The notes beneath the pieces are model-generated. The model was not told where the DNA came from and searched no databases. It saw nothing but the letters and a program-made list of their open reading frames with translations. DNA of 64,000 nucleotides from Gaiellasilicea sp963806955 (GTDB taxonomy: Bacteria; Actinomycetota; Thermoleophilia; Gaiellales; Gaiellaceae), in contig CAWDZG010000001.1 of assembly GCA_963806955.1 (NCBI GenBank), positions 744,001-808,000 on the forward strand, in the 5' to 3' direction. Positions 24,227 through 36,400 of the stretch are shown one piece after another. How positions within the stretch are numbered: position 1 is the stretch's first letter; each line of letters starts with the position of its first letter. The position numbers and the translations under genes were made by a program.

Positions 24227-25894
24227 CTAGAAGACCGGCGTCTCGCGCCAGGTGCCCCAGACCTCGCGCCACGCGTCGCACATCTCGCCCATCGTCACGT
24301 AGTCGCGGGCGGCATCGAGGATGGCGGGCATCAGGTTGACGCCCTCGCGGGCGGACGCCTCTTTCAGCGTCGCCAGCCGCTGCTCGACCTTCGCGGCGTC
24401 GCGCCGGCCCTTCAGCGCCTTCACCCGCTCGATCTGCTCGCCTTCGAGGGCCGCGTCGATCTTCAGGATCTCGAGCGGCTTCTCGTCCTCGAGCACGTAG
24501 CGGTTGACCCCGACGACAATCCGCTCCTTCCGCTCGACCTCCTCCTGATAGCGAAATGCCGCGTCTGCTATCTCTCGTTGCGGGAAGTTCTGTTTGATCG
24601 CCTCGACCATGCCGCCCAGCTTCTCGATCCGCTCGAAGTACTCGTACGCCTGCGCCTCGATCTTGTTGGTCAGATCCTCGAGGTAGTAGGAGCCGCCGAG
24701 CGGGTCGATCGTGTTGACGACGCCGGTCTCGTGCGCGATCACCTGCTGCGTGCGGAGAGCGATCCGGACCGCGTCCTCGGTCGGCAGCGCGAGCGCCTCG
24801 TCGAAGGAGTTCGTGTGCAGGCTCTGCGTGCCCCCGAGCACCGCGGCGAGCGCCTCGATCGCGGTCCGCACGATGTTGACCTCGGGCTGCTGCGCCGTCA
24901 GCGAGACGCCGGCCGTCTGGGTGTGGAAGCGCATCAGCAGCGAGCGGGGGTCGCGCGCGCCGAAGCGGTCGCGCATCACGTTCGCCCAGATGCGCCGGGC
25001 CGCGCGGTACTTGGCGATCTCCTCGAAGAAGTCGAGGTGCGCGTTGAAGAAGAAGGAGAGCCGCGGCGCGAAGTCGTCGACGTCGAGACCGCGTTCCACC
25101 GCCCACTCGACGTAGGTGAAGCCGTCCTGGAGCGTGAACGCGAGCTCCTGCGCCGCCGTTGAGCCGGCCTCGCGGATGTGGTAGCCCGAGATCGAGATCG
25201 GGTGCCACTTCGGCATGTCCGTGGCGCAGTACTCGACCATGTCCGTCACGAGCCGCATCGAGGGCTCGGGCGGGAAGATGTACTCCTTCTGCGCGATGTA
25301 CTCCTTGAGGATGTCCGTCTGGATCGTCCCGCGCAACTCGGCCGCAGGGACGCCCTGCTCCTCGCCGACAGCGATGTAGAAGGCCAGCAGGATCGCCGCC
25401 GGCGAGTTGATCGTCATCGACGTGGAGACGTCGCCGAGCGGGATGCCGCGGAAGAGCGTCTCCATGTCCTCGAGCGAGTCGATCGCGACGCCCTCGCGGC
25501 CCACCTCTCCCTCCGAGCGCGGGTGGTCCGAGTCGTAGCCCATCAGCGTCGGCATGTCGAAGGCGGTCGAGAGGCCGGTCTGCCCGTGGTCGAGCAGGTA
25601 GCGGAAGCGCTCGTTCGTCTCGGCGGCCGTGCCGAAGCCGGCGAACTGGCGCATCGTCCACAACTTGCCGCGGTACATCGACGGGTAGACACCCCGAGTG
25701 AACGGGAAGACACCGGGATAGCCGAGGTCACGTTCATAGTCCGTCTCGACCGTGTCCGGTGTCGCCAGCGGCTCGTTCTCGAGCCCCGAGATCGTCGAGA
25801 AGAGCTCCCCCGTGCGCTCGGGGGAACGCCCGTACAGCTCCTCGCGCCACGCCTGCGTCGCGTTCAGTGAGCCGCGGTCCTCGGTCGTCGCCAT
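24227..25894 (-). CDS. Methylmalonyl-CoA mutase catalytic (alpha) subunit without B12 domain
   Basis: TIM-barrel subunit converting (R)-methylmalonyl-CoA to succinyl-CoA. At 555 aa it ends at YVTMGEMCDAWREVWGTWRE, so the cobalamin domain is absent and supplied by 22991-23386. Family segments: PFTRGVYPSMYRGKLWTMRQ, FAGFGTAAETNERFRYLL, GLSTAFDMPTLMGYDSDH, ISISGYHIREAGSTAAQELA and GGTQSLHTNSFDEALALPTE. The YPSMYRGKLWTMRQ residues favour mutase over isobutyryl-CoA mutase, but the latter is not excluded. TACAAT box 7 nt before the ATG. The PduO adenosyltransferase at 49907 could make its cofactor. Confidence 0.94.
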   Translation of the reverse strand: MATTEDRGSLNATQAWREELYGRSPERTGELFSTISGLENEPLATPDTVETDYERDLGYPGVFPFTRGVYPSMYRGKLWTMRQFAGFGTAAETNERFRYLLDHGQTGLSTAFDMPTLMGYDSDHPRSEGEVGREGVAIDSLEDMETLFRGIPLGDVSTSMTINSPAAILLAFYIAVGEEQGVPAAELRGTIQTDILKEYIAQKEYIFPPEPSMRLVTDMVEYCATDMPKWHPISISGYHIREAGSTAAQELAFTLQDGFTYVEWAVERGLDVDDFAPRLSFFFNAHLDFFEEIAKYRAARRIWANVMRDRFGARDPRSLLMRFHTQTAGVSLTAQQPEVNIVRTAIEALAAVLGGTQSLHTNSFDEALALPTEDAVRIALRTQQVIAHETGVVNTIDPLGGSYYLEDLTNKIEAQAYEYFERIEKLGGMVEAIKQNFPQREIADAAFRYQEEVERKERIVVGVNRYVLEDEKPLEILKIDAALEGEQIERVKALKGRRDAAKVEQRLATLKEASAREGVNLMPAILDAARDYVTMGEMCDAWREVWGTWRETPVF

Positions 25895-25901
25895 GGCGGG
25901 G

Positions 25902-25907
25902 ATTGTA
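25902..25907 (-). promoter_or_regulatory. Putative leaderless -10 box (TACAAT) of the mutase alpha gene
   Basis: Minus-strand TACAAT, close to the ideal TATAAT, ends 7 nt before the ATG at 25894. The divergent gene at 25955 has no exact TANNNT box but has GGGGAG about 7 nt before its ATG. Confidence 0.5.
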
Positions 25908-25954
25908 GGCGCGCGATTCAGGGGCTGCGGGGATCCGCCCGATAGGGGAGTGCA

Positions 25955-27115
25955 ATGAGACGAATCCTGCTGCCACTCGTCGTGCTCGCGCTCGCCGCGG
26001 CCCCGGTCGCGACCGCACTCGACCGCAAGCAGGCGCAGGCGCTCGTCCGGATCGCCGTGAAGGCCTCCGGGCTGAAGGCGCGCCAGCAGGTTCGAATCGT
26101 GCTCGAGCGGCCTGCCGTCTTCCGGCGGCACCGGGTCAAGCTGCTCGACCGCGACTACCCCCGGGCGCTCCAGGACTACGACGAGACGGTGCTGCGCGCG
26201 CTCGGGCTCGTGAACGGACCGCGCGGCAGCCTGCGCACGGCGCTGCTGAAGCTGGAGACGAGGCGCGCAGCCTACGACCCCGCTACCCGCACCGCGTACG
26301 TCCAGACAGGAGCCGGCGAGCGGACGGCCGCGCTGCCGGAGGTCGTGCACGCGCTGCAGGACCAGCACTACGACCTTCGCCGGCTGCTCCGGCTGCCCGG
26401 CGGCAGCGACGCACGCCTCGCCGCGGCAGCGGCAGTCGAAGGCCACGCGACCCTCGTCTCCCGGGTGCTGGCGCCACGCGCGCTTGCGTCGCACGGAGGC
26501 CCGAAGCTGACGCGCTACCTCGAGCTCCGGCGCGGCTTCGTCACGGATGTCGGCCTTCGCTTCGCCTCCGACCTGCGCAACCTCGGCGGCCGGTCCGCGC
26601 TCCTCGGGTCGCTCCAGCGCTTCCCCGCCACGAGCGAGCAGGTCTTCCACCTCGACAAGTACCTCGAGCGCGAGCCGGCCCGGGCGATCGTGCTGCCCGT
26701 CGAGGCGGCAGGCATGACGCTCGTGCGCGACGGCAGCTTCGGCGAGCTCGACGTGCGCGCCCTGCTCGCGGTCTTCGGCGTGCCGCGGCTCGACCACGCC
26801 GCCGCCGGTTGGGGTGGCGGGCGCACCGCGCTCTACCGGCGCGCCGGAGCCGAGGCTGTCGCGGTCGCGCTCGACTGGGACTCCGAGCGTGACGCGCTCG
26901 AGTGGGCGGAGGCGGTGACGGTCTACGTGAACGAGTCGTTCGACGCCGACACGCCGGGACTCCTGGCGACGGTGCCGTGCGAGGCGACGGCGTGCTGGCG
27001 AACCGACGCGCGCTCGATCGCCTTCATGAGCTTTGGCAGTCGCACGGTGCTCGTGCTCGGCTCGGACGTGACGGACGCCGCGGCCCTCGCAGCGGCTGTG
27101 CTCGGCCCGGAGTAG
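25955..27115 (+). CDS. Secreted protein resembling a metallopeptidase with a broken zinc motif
   Basis: A 386-aa protein with signal peptide (about 1-21, MRRILLPLVVLALAAAPVAT). The segment TAALPEVVHALQDQHYDLRR matches the HExxHALQDQHFD zinc-peptidase pattern of some secreted actinobacterial proteins. Here the first histidine is replaced by Pro128 (P-E-V-V-H), and the later VEGHAT stands where EGDAT is usual. Catalysis is therefore doubtful. Two cysteines near the C-terminus (VPCEATACWRTD) may form a disulphide. It lies just upstream of the giant repeat gene on the same strand. Confidence 0.7.
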   Translation: MRRILLPLVVLALAAAPVATALDRKQAQALVRIAVKASGLKARQQVRIVLERPAVFRRHRVKLLDRDYPRALQDYDETVLRALGLVNGPRGSLRTALLKLETRRAAYDPATRTAYVQTGAGERTAALPEVVHALQDQHYDLRRLLRLPGGSDARLAAAAAVEGHATLVSRVLAPRALASHGGPKLTRYLELRRGFVTDVGLRFASDLRNLGGRSALLGSLQRFPATSEQVFHLDKYLEREPARAIVLPVEAAGMTLVRDGSFGELDVRALLAVFGVPRLDHAAAGWGGGRTALYRRAGAEAVAVALDWDSERDALEWAEAVTVYVNESFDADTPGLLATVPCEATACWRTDARSIAFMSFGSRTVLVLGSDVTDAAALAAAVLGPE

Positions 27116-27424
27116 CTCGGCGCTCTGCTCCCTCGATCCAGTGACTAACGCTCAAGTTGAGCTTTAGTCTCTGGGCCAGGCTCGAGTCGACCCGGCAGGA
27201 GGCGAACGACTCCCACCTCAGGTCGCCACCCAGGGGGAAGCGATCACCGGTTTTCTGCCTGTTTCCGCCGATCCCGCGGGCGGCGTCTCACCCTTCAGGG
27301 GGATCTTTGGCGGTCTTTACGGGTTACGACCGTGCAATTTCCTCAAGCAGGGGTTGTCCAGGGTCGATGTCCAGGGTGCGCGCACTCCTCTCTACGCGCG
27401 CGAAAGACACCAGGACTGACACCA
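27116..27424 (+). other. 309-nt gap and leader of the giant gene
   Basis: No convincing gene. It contains a strong palindrome near its start (27143-27169) and then about 255 nt of GC-rich sequence with several possible short stems. No clear terminator for the preceding gene and no TANNNT box at leaderless distance from the GTG at 27425 were seen, so a long 5' untranslated leader is likely. I could not match it to a riboswitch class. Confidence 0.5.
27143..27169. promoter_or_regulatory. Operator-like palindrome upstream of the giant gene
   Basis: GACTAA-c-GCTCAA-g-TTGAGC-t-TTAGTC: 27 nt, fully symmetric except one internal pair. The CTCAAG/TTGAG half-sites resemble MerR/SoxR-type operators (resemblance only). 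It begins 27 nt after the stop of the preceding gene and is AT-richer than its surroundings, so it may be the promoter-operator of the giant gene. Confidence 0.5.
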
Positions 27425-30400
27425 GTGGCAAACACCGAAGATCTGCGGCCTTCGAAGCGCCCGGCACACGCCGGGCGCCTCCCCGTGCCGGTGCTCGTCG
27501 CGGTCGTCCTCGCCGTCCTCGCGGCGGCCGTGTTCGTCGCCGGCTCGACACTGCGCCGCGACGCGGAGCCGCAGACGGCGAGCTTCCTGAACGAGGCGCT
27601 GGGCCTGCCGCAGCCCGATGCGCCGCGCATCCGCCAGCCGGCGACGGACATCCGGGTCGACCTCGAGGACGGGCTCGTCGTCGACCGGGCCGGAGCCCGC
27701 GTCCGTCTGACAGCCGAGGGCGTGACGGGACCGTGGGAGCGGTTCGCAGACGGCGTCCGGCGGCCCGCCCCGTTCGGCCACGAGACGATCGTCCAGAAGG
27801 GCGCCTTCGCCGAGCACCTGCTCGAGGTCACCGAGCGACAGGGCCGGAAGACGTGGCGCTGGCAGCTCGACACAACCCTCGACCTTGACTTGAAGGATGG
27901 CGAGGTGCTCTTCTCGCGCAAGGGCGTCGACGTCGGCTACCGGATCTTCCCGGTCCAGGTCTTCGACGGAGCCGGCAAGGTCGTGACGCCCGCCGGCGCT
28001 GCGTGGGCACTCGATCGCTCCGGCCGGACGCCGGTGCTCGAGCTCGCGCTCGACGACGCGGCGCTGCCCCTCCCCTACGTGATCGATCCGCCGGTCGCCT
28101 TCGTCCGGCAACTCGGAAGCGCGGCCAACAAGACGGCCTCGACGACGCTCAGCTTCACGACGACGGCCGCGAGCACCGTCGGCGACAGCGTCTTCCTCGC
28201 CGTCGCGAGCGACAACATCACCGGCGGCGCGTGCATCACCGCGACGTACGGGGGCACCGCGCTCACACAGGACTCGGCCGTGATCAACGACCCGAGTGCG
28301 GGCAACGGCGCCCGCGCGACGCTCTTCTCCGGGCACAACTTCCCGGCCAAGGCGAGCGGTTCGACCGTGCTCGTGAGCTTCTACCAGAGCAACTGCACGA
28401 CGACAGCCAACATCGACGCCAAGGGCGCGAGCCTGTTCGAGTTCTCGGGACTGCGCAAGGCCGGCACGCTCGACCAGACCAACACCGGCAGCGGCGACAT
28501 CGGCTCCGGCACGGCGGTCACGTCGTCGACGCTGACGACGACCTGGCCCGACGCGCTGCTGATCGGCGTCGTCGCGATCGAAGGTCCCACCGGCGACACG
28601 TTCACGGCGGGCACCGGCTTCACGGCCCGCACCGCAGCCGGCACGACCGGGAACCCGGCCAAGGGCAACATGACCGTGCGGCCGCAGAGCCGGATCACCA
28701 CCGGAGCACCGGCCGGGTTCACCGCCCCCGCGACGATCTCGAGCCGCGACTGGGCGAACGCGTTCGCGACCTACAAGAACGGACTGGCTGCGAACGGCTC
28801 CGGCACCCTGGGCGTGTCGCCGACCTCCACGCTCGCCGGTTCGACCGCGAACACGCTCACGTTCACGTACACCGCCGCGACCTACGGGATGGAGAACGGG
28901 ACGCTGAACCTGACGTTCCCGTCCGGCTGGACGGCGCCGAACACGACGTCCGGCACGCCCGGCTACACGACCGCATCGGGCGGCGCCGGCGCGAACACGA
29001 TCTCCTGGAACGGCGGCACGCGAGTGCTCACGATCTCGGGCGTCACCCTCACGAGCGCGCAGACGCTCACGATCGCCTACGGCACGGGCGCGGGCGGCGC
29101 TGCCACGGCCCCGTCGGCCTCCCAGTCGGGCGCCAGCACCTTCTCGACCACGCAGTTCTCGGGCGACACCGGCAGCGGCTCGGCGACAGCGATCGCCACC
29201 TCCCCAACCGTGACCGTCAACAACTCGGCCGACGGCTCGGGGACGATGGCGTCGTCGGTTTCGAATGCCGCCGCCTCATCGACCGGCAACACGCTCACCT
29301 TCACCTACACGGCGGCGGCCGGCGGTCTCAACAACGGCGCCGTCCGCGTCACCGTCCCGACCGGCTGGAGCGCACCGTCGCTGACTGCGACGGCGGCGGG
29401 TTACACGACGGCATCGACGGGCACGGTCGGTGTCGCCGCCCAGGTGATCACAGTCACCGGCGTCACCCTCGACGGCGGCCAGACGATGACGATCACCTAC
29501 GGCAACACCGGCAGCGGCGGCCCCGGCGCCACGGCGACCGCGACCACCGGCGCCGCGACCTGGCAGGCGGCCGAGCGCTCGCTGGTCGCGAGCACGATCA
29601 CGAACCTCGCCTCGTCGCCGTCGGTGACGGTCAACGCAGCGCGCGGCTCGGGCACGCTGAGCTCGTCGGTCTCGACGGTCGCGGCCTCCTCGAGCGGCAA
29701 CACGCTCACCTTCACCTATACGGCCGCGACCGGCGGCATGTCGGGCGGCGCCGTCCGCGTGACCGTCCCGGCCGGTTGGAGCGCCCCCTCGCTGACGGGC
29801 ACGAACGCGGGCTACACGACCGCCTCGACCGGCACGGTCGGCGTCGCCGGCCAGGTGATCACCGTCACCGGCGTCACCCTCGCCGGCGCCGCCACGATGA
29901 CGATCACCTACGGCAACACCGGCAGCGGCGGCCCCGGCGCCACCGCGACCGCCACCACCGGCGCCGCCACCTGGCAGGGTGCGCAGGACTCCGTCGGCAG
30001 CACGACGCTCACGAATCTCGGCGCCTCGCCGTCGGTCACCGTCTACGCCGCCCGCGGCACGGGCACGCTGACGACGCCGACGACCGGGGCGGCCGCCTCC
30101 GCCACCGGCAACACGCTCACCTTCACCTATACGGCCGCGACCGGCGGCATGTCCGGCGGCGCCGTCCGCGTGACCGTCCCGACCGGTTGGAGCGCCCCCT
30201 CGCTCACCGGCACGGACGCGGGCTACACGACCGCCTCGACCGGCACCGTCGGCGTCGCCGGCCAGGTGATCACCGTCACCGGCGTCACCCTCGCCGGCGC
30301 CGCCACGATGACGATCACCTACGGCAACACCGGCAGCGGCGGCCCCGGCGCCACCGCCACCGCCACCACCGGCGCCGCCACCTGGCAGGGCGCGCAGGAC

Positions 30401-33400
30401 TCCGTCGGCAGCACGACGCTCACCAATCTCGGCGCCTCGCCGTCGGTCACCGTCTACGCCGCGCGCGGCTCGGGCACGCTGACGACGCCGACGACGAACG
30501 TCGCCGCCTCCGTCGACCGGCAACACGCTCACCTTTACCTATACGGCCGCTACCGGCGGCATGTCCGGCGGCGCCGTCCGCGTGACCGTCGCCGACCGGT
30601 TGGAGCGCCCCCTCGCTCACCGGCACGGCGGCGGGCTACACGACCGCCTCGACCGGCACGGTCGGCGTCGCCGGCCAGGTGATCACCGTCACCGGCGTCA
30701 CCCTCGCCGGCGCCGCCACGATGACGATCACCTACGGCAACACCGGCAGCGGCGGCCCCGGCGCCACCGCCACCGCCACCACCGGCGCCGCCACCTGGCA
30801 GGGCGCGCAGGACTCCGTCGGCAGCACGACGCTCACCAATCTCGGCGCCTCACCGTCCGTCACGGTCTACGCCGCCGACGGCTCCGGCACGCTCACGACG
30901 CCGACGACGGAAGTCGCGGCCTCGGGCGGCGGGAACACGCTCACCTTCACGTATACGGCCGCGACCGGCGGGATCTCGAACGGCGCCGTCCGCGTCACCG
31001 TCCCCGCCGGTTGGAGCGCACCCTCGCTCACCGGCACCAACGCGGGCTACACCACCGCCTCGACCGGCACCGTCGGCGTCGCCGGCCAGGTGATCACCGT
31101 CACCGGCGTCACCCTCGCCGGCGCCGGCACGATGACGATCACCTACGGCTCCACCGCCAGCGGCGGCCCCGGCGCCACCGCCACCGCGACGACCGGCGCC
31201 CAGACCTGGCAGGCAGCCGCCCGCTCCGTCGTCCGGCAGCACGATCACGAACCTCGGCGCCTCCCCCTCGGTCACGGTCTACGCCGCCGACGGCTCGGGC
31301 ACGCTGACGACGCCGACGACCAACGCCGCCGCCTCCGCGACGGGCAACACGCTCACCTTTACCTATACGGCCGCGACCGGCGGGATCTCGAACGGCGCCG
31401 TCCGCGTCACCGTCCCCACCGGTTGGAGCGCCCCCTCGCTCACCGGCACGAACGCCGGCTACACCACCGCCTCCACCGGCACCGTCGGCGTCGCCGGCCA
31501 GGTGATCACCGTCACCGGCGTCACCCTCGCCGGCGCCGCAACGATGACGATCACCTACGGCGCCACCGGCAGCGGCGGCCCCGGCGCCACCGCGACCGCG
31601 AGCACCGGCACGCAGACCTGGCAGGGCGCCGCACGCTCGCTCTCGGGCAGCACGATCACGAACCTCGGCGCCTCGCCGTCGGTCACCGTCAACGCGGCCG
31701 ACGGCTCGGGCACGCTCACGACCGGGACGGCCTCGGCCGCCAACGGCTCCGCGGGCAACACGATTACCTTCACGTACACGGCCGCGACCGGCGGGATCTC
31801 GAACGGCGCCGTCCGCGTCACCGTCCCCACCGGCTGGAGCGCCCCCTCGCTCACCGGCACGAACGCGGGCTACACCACCGCCTCCACCGGCACCGTCGGC
31901 GTCGCCGGCCAGGTGATCACCGTCACCGGCGTCACCCTCGCCGCCGCCGGCACGATGACGATCACCTACGGCACCACCGGCAGCGGCGGCCCCGGCGCCA
32001 CCGCGCCGGCCACCGCAGGCTCCGCCACCTGGCAGGCGGCCGCGCGCTCGGTCGCCGCGAGCACGATCACGAACCTCGCTTCCTCTCCCTCGATCACGGT
32101 TCTCTCGACCGACGGCTCCGGCACCCTCAACACGCCGACCTCGAACGTCACCGCCGGCTCGACGGGCAACACGCTCACCTTCACGTACACGGCGGCGACC
32201 GGCGGCATGTCGAGCGGCGCTGTTCGCGTCACGGCCCCGGCGGGCTGGAGCGCGCCCTCTCTCACCGGCACCAACGCCGGCTACACCACCGCCTCCACCG
32301 GCACCGTCGGCGTCGCCGGCCAGGTGATCACCGTCACCGGCGTCACCCTCGCGGGCGGCGCAACGATGACGATCACCTACGGCGCCACCGGCAGCGGCGG
32401 CCCCGGCGCCAACGCGCCCTCGAGCACGTCCGCGTCGCCGGTGTGGCAGGGCCAGCAGCGGTCGACTGCGGCCGGCACCATCACGAACCTCGGCGGCTCC
32501 CCCAACGTCAACGTCGACCCGGGGGCGGCGACGCAGATCGAGCTCGGCGAGTCCGGCTCGACCGTGTCAGGCGCAGGGCACACGCTGACGGCCACGATCA
32601 AGGACGCGAACGGCAACGTCGTCACCTCGGACAACTCGACGGTCGTCACCTTTGCGAAGACGAGTGGTGCGGGCAGCGTCAGCGGCCTCGGCACGGCGAC
32701 GGCCAGCGCCGGTGTGGCGACGAAGAACGTCACCAACGTGCTGGCTGGGCCGATCAACCTCGACGCGCAGGCGTCAGGCCTCGCGACGGGCACGGCCGGC
32801 TACACGATCGGCCACGGCGCGGCCGCCCAGATCGCGCTGACCGGCTCGACCTCGAACCTGACCTCGGGTGCCACCCGGCTCCTGACCGCGACCGTGCAGG
32901 ACGCGGCCGGTAACACCGTCACCGCGGACAACAGCACCGTCGTCACCTTCAACAAGGCCTCCGGGACCGGCACCGTCAGCGGCAGCGGCACCGACACCGC
33001 CACCAGCGGCATCGCCAGCAAGTCGATCACCGGTGTCCTCGTCGGCCCCGTCACCATGGAAGCAGCCGCCGGTGGGCTCACGACAGGCACTCTCGCTGCC
33101 TTCACCGTCGTTCACGGTGCGGCCGCCGATGTCGTCCTCAGCGGCGCCACCACCAACCTCACCTCCGGTGCAGGCCGGGTCATCACGGCCACGATCAAGG
33201 ACGCCGCCGGCAACACCGTCACCTCCGACAACAGCACCGTCGTCACCTTCAACAAGGCCTCCGGCGCCGGCACCGTCAGCGGCACCGGCACCGACACCGC
33301 CACCAGCGGCATCGCCACCAAGACGATCACCGGCCAGCTCGTCGGCCCCGTCACGATGGACGCAACCGCCAGCGGACTCAGCACCGGCAGCCTCGGTGCC

Positions 33401-36400
33401 TTCACGATCGTCCACGGCGCCGCCAGCCAGATCGCACTGTCGGGTTCGACGGCCAACCTCACCTCCGGCGCGGGCCGGCTGCTGACCGCGACCGTGCAGG
33501 ACGCCGCCGGCAACACCGTCACCAGCGACAACAGCACCGTCGTCACCTTCAACAAGGCCTCCGGCGCAGGCACCGTCAGCGGCACCGGCACCGACACCGC
33601 CACCAGCGGCATCGCCACCAAGACGGTCACCGGCCAGCTCGTCGGCCCCGTCACGATGGAAGCCACCGCGAGCGGGCTCACGACCGGCAGCCTCGGTGCC
33701 TTCACGATCGTCCACGGCGCCGCCAGCCAGGTCGCACTCACGGGCTCGACGGCCAACCTCACCTCCGGCGCGACCCGGCTCCTGACCGCGACCGTGCAGG
33801 ACGCCGCCGGCAACACCGTCACCAGCGACAACAGCACCGTCGTCACCTTCAACAAGGCCTCCGGCGCAGGCACCGTCAGCGGCACCGGCACCGACACCGC
33901 CACCAGCGGCATCGCCACCAAGACGGTCACCGGCCAGCTCGTCGGCCCCGTCACGATGGAAGCCACCGCGAGCGGGCTCACGACCGGCACCCTCGGTGCC
34001 TTCACAGTCGTCCACGGCGCAGCTGCTGACATCGTCCTCAGCGGAGCCACCACCAACCTGACCTCCGGTGCAGGCCGGCTGCTGACCGCGACCGTGCAGG
34101 ACGCCGCCGGCAACACCGTCACCTCCGACAACAGCACCGTCGTCACCTTCAGTAAGGCCTCCGGGACCGGCACCGTCAGCGGCAGCGGCACCGACACCGC
34201 CACCAGCGGCATCGCCAGCAAGACGATCACCGGTGTCCTCGTCGGCCCCGTCACGATGGAAGCGACCGCCTCCGGACTCAGCACCGGCACCCTTGGTGCC
34301 TTCACGATCGTCCACGGCGCCGCCAGCCAGATCGCACTGTCGGGTTCGACGGCCAACCTCACCTCCGGCGCGACCCGGCTGCTGACCGCGACCGTGCAGG
34401 ACGCCGCCGGCAACACCGTCACCAGCGACAACAGCACCGTCGTCAGCTTCAACAAGGCCTCCGGCGCCGGCACCGTCAGCGGCACCGGCACCGACACCGC
34501 CACCAGCGGCATCGCCAGCAAGACGATCACCGGTGTCCTCGTCGGCCCCGTCACGATGGAAGCAGCCGCCAGCGGCCTCAGCACCGGCAGCCTCGGCGCG
34601 TTCACGATCGTCCACGGCGCGGCTGCCCAGGTCGCGCTGTCGGGTTCGACGGCCAACCTCACCTCCGGCGCGACCCGGCTGCTGACCGCGACCGTGCAGG
34701 ACGCCGCCGGCAACACGGTCACCAGCGACAACAGCACCGTCGTCACCTTCAACAAGGCCTCCGGCGCAGGCACCGTCAGCGGCACCGGCACCGACACCGC
34801 CACCAGCGGCATCGCCAGCAAGACGATCACCGGTGTCCTCGTCGGCCCCGTCACGATGGAAGCGACCGCCTGCGGACTCAGCACCGGCACCCTTGGTGCC
34901 TTCACGATCGTCCACGGCGCCGCCAGCCAGATCGCACTGTCGGGTTCGACGGCCAACCTCACCTCCGGCGCGACCCGGCTCCTGACCGCGACCGTGCAGG
35001 ACGCCGCCGGCAACACCGTCACCAGCGACAACAGCACCGTCGTCACCTTCAACAAGGCCTCCGGCGCCGGCACCGTCAGCGGCACCGGCACCGACACCGC
35101 CACCAGCGGCATCGCCACCAAGACGATCACCGGTGTCCTCGTCGGCCCCGTCACGATGGACGCAACCGCCAGCGGACTCAGCACCGGCAGCCTCGGTGCC
35201 TTCACGATCGTCCACGGCGCCGCCAGCCAGATCGCACTGTCGGGTTCGACGGCCAACCTCACCTCCGGCGCGACCCGGCTGCTGACCGCGACCGTGCAGG
35301 ACGCCGCCGGCAACACCGTCACCAGCGACAACAGCACCGTCGTCAGCTTCAACAAGGCCTCCGGGACCGGCACCGTCAGCGGCACCGGCACCGACACCGC
35401 CACCAGCGGCATCGCCACCAAGACGATCACCGGTGTCCTCGTCGGCCCCGTCACGATGGAAGCAGCCGCCAGCGGACTCAGCACCGGCAGCCTCGGTGCC
35501 TTCACAATCGTCCACGGCGCCGCCAGCCAGATCGCACTGTCGGAGTCGGGCTCGACCGCCTCGGGCGATCCGCACACGCTGACGGCGACGATCAAGGACG
35601 CCGCCGGCAACACCATCACGAGCGACAACTCGACAGTCGTCACTTTCGCCAAGACTGGTGGCAGCGGCACCGTCGCCGGGCTCGGCACCGACACCGTCGC
35701 TGCCGGCGTCGCCACGAACGTCGTCACCAACGGCGCCGTCGGCGCGATCAACCTCGACGCACAGGCCACCGGCCTGAGCACCGGCACGGCCGGCTACACG
35801 ATCACCCCCGGCAACACCTCGCTGACGACCTCCACGCTCAGTGCCGCGCCGACGTCGATCGTCGCGAACGGGTCGAGTACCTCGACGATCACGCTGCAGC
35901 TCAAGGACGCGTTCGGCAACGACCTGTCGGGGCCGGACGGCTCGACGATCGCTTTCGCCACCGATCAGGGGTCACTCTCCGGCACCGTTGACCTGGGCGA
36001 CGGCAGCTACGAGGCGACTTTGACGAGCTCGACGGGCACCGGCGTCGCGACCGTCACGGCGACGCGGAACGCGGCCGCCTTCAGCGCTTCCGCTGCGGTG
36101 ACGTTCGCACCGGGCCCGGCCGCGTCACTCGACGTTTCAGCTCCTGCCTCCGCGACCGCCGGGTCGGCGTTCTCGGTCACCGTCACGGCGCGAGACACGA
36201 ACGGCAATGTCGCCACCGGCTACACCGGCACGATCGGTTTCACGGGCGGCGGCACCGGCGCGCAGCTGCCGGCCGACTACACCTTCCTGGGCGGCGACGC
36301 AGGCGTGAAGACCTTCACGTCGGTCGAGCTGCGTCAGGCCGGCTCGCGCACGATCACCGCCACCGACACCGTCACCGGCACGATCACCGGCAACGACACC

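Noticed and set aside
27170..27424. A riboswitch (cyclic-di-AMP, cyclic-di-GMP or cobalamin type) in the giant gene's leader.
   Set aside because: No diagnostic conserved core of these classes could be found by eye; left as an untested possibility in the findings.
32774..35787. Very long open frames on the minus strand across repeat array 2 (and others over arrays 1 and 3).
   Set aside because: They are mirror images of the 300-nt repeat: GC-rich codons without stops on the opposite strand. Their products are low-complexity repeats with no independent domain, while the plus-strand product has recognisable Ig-like modules.
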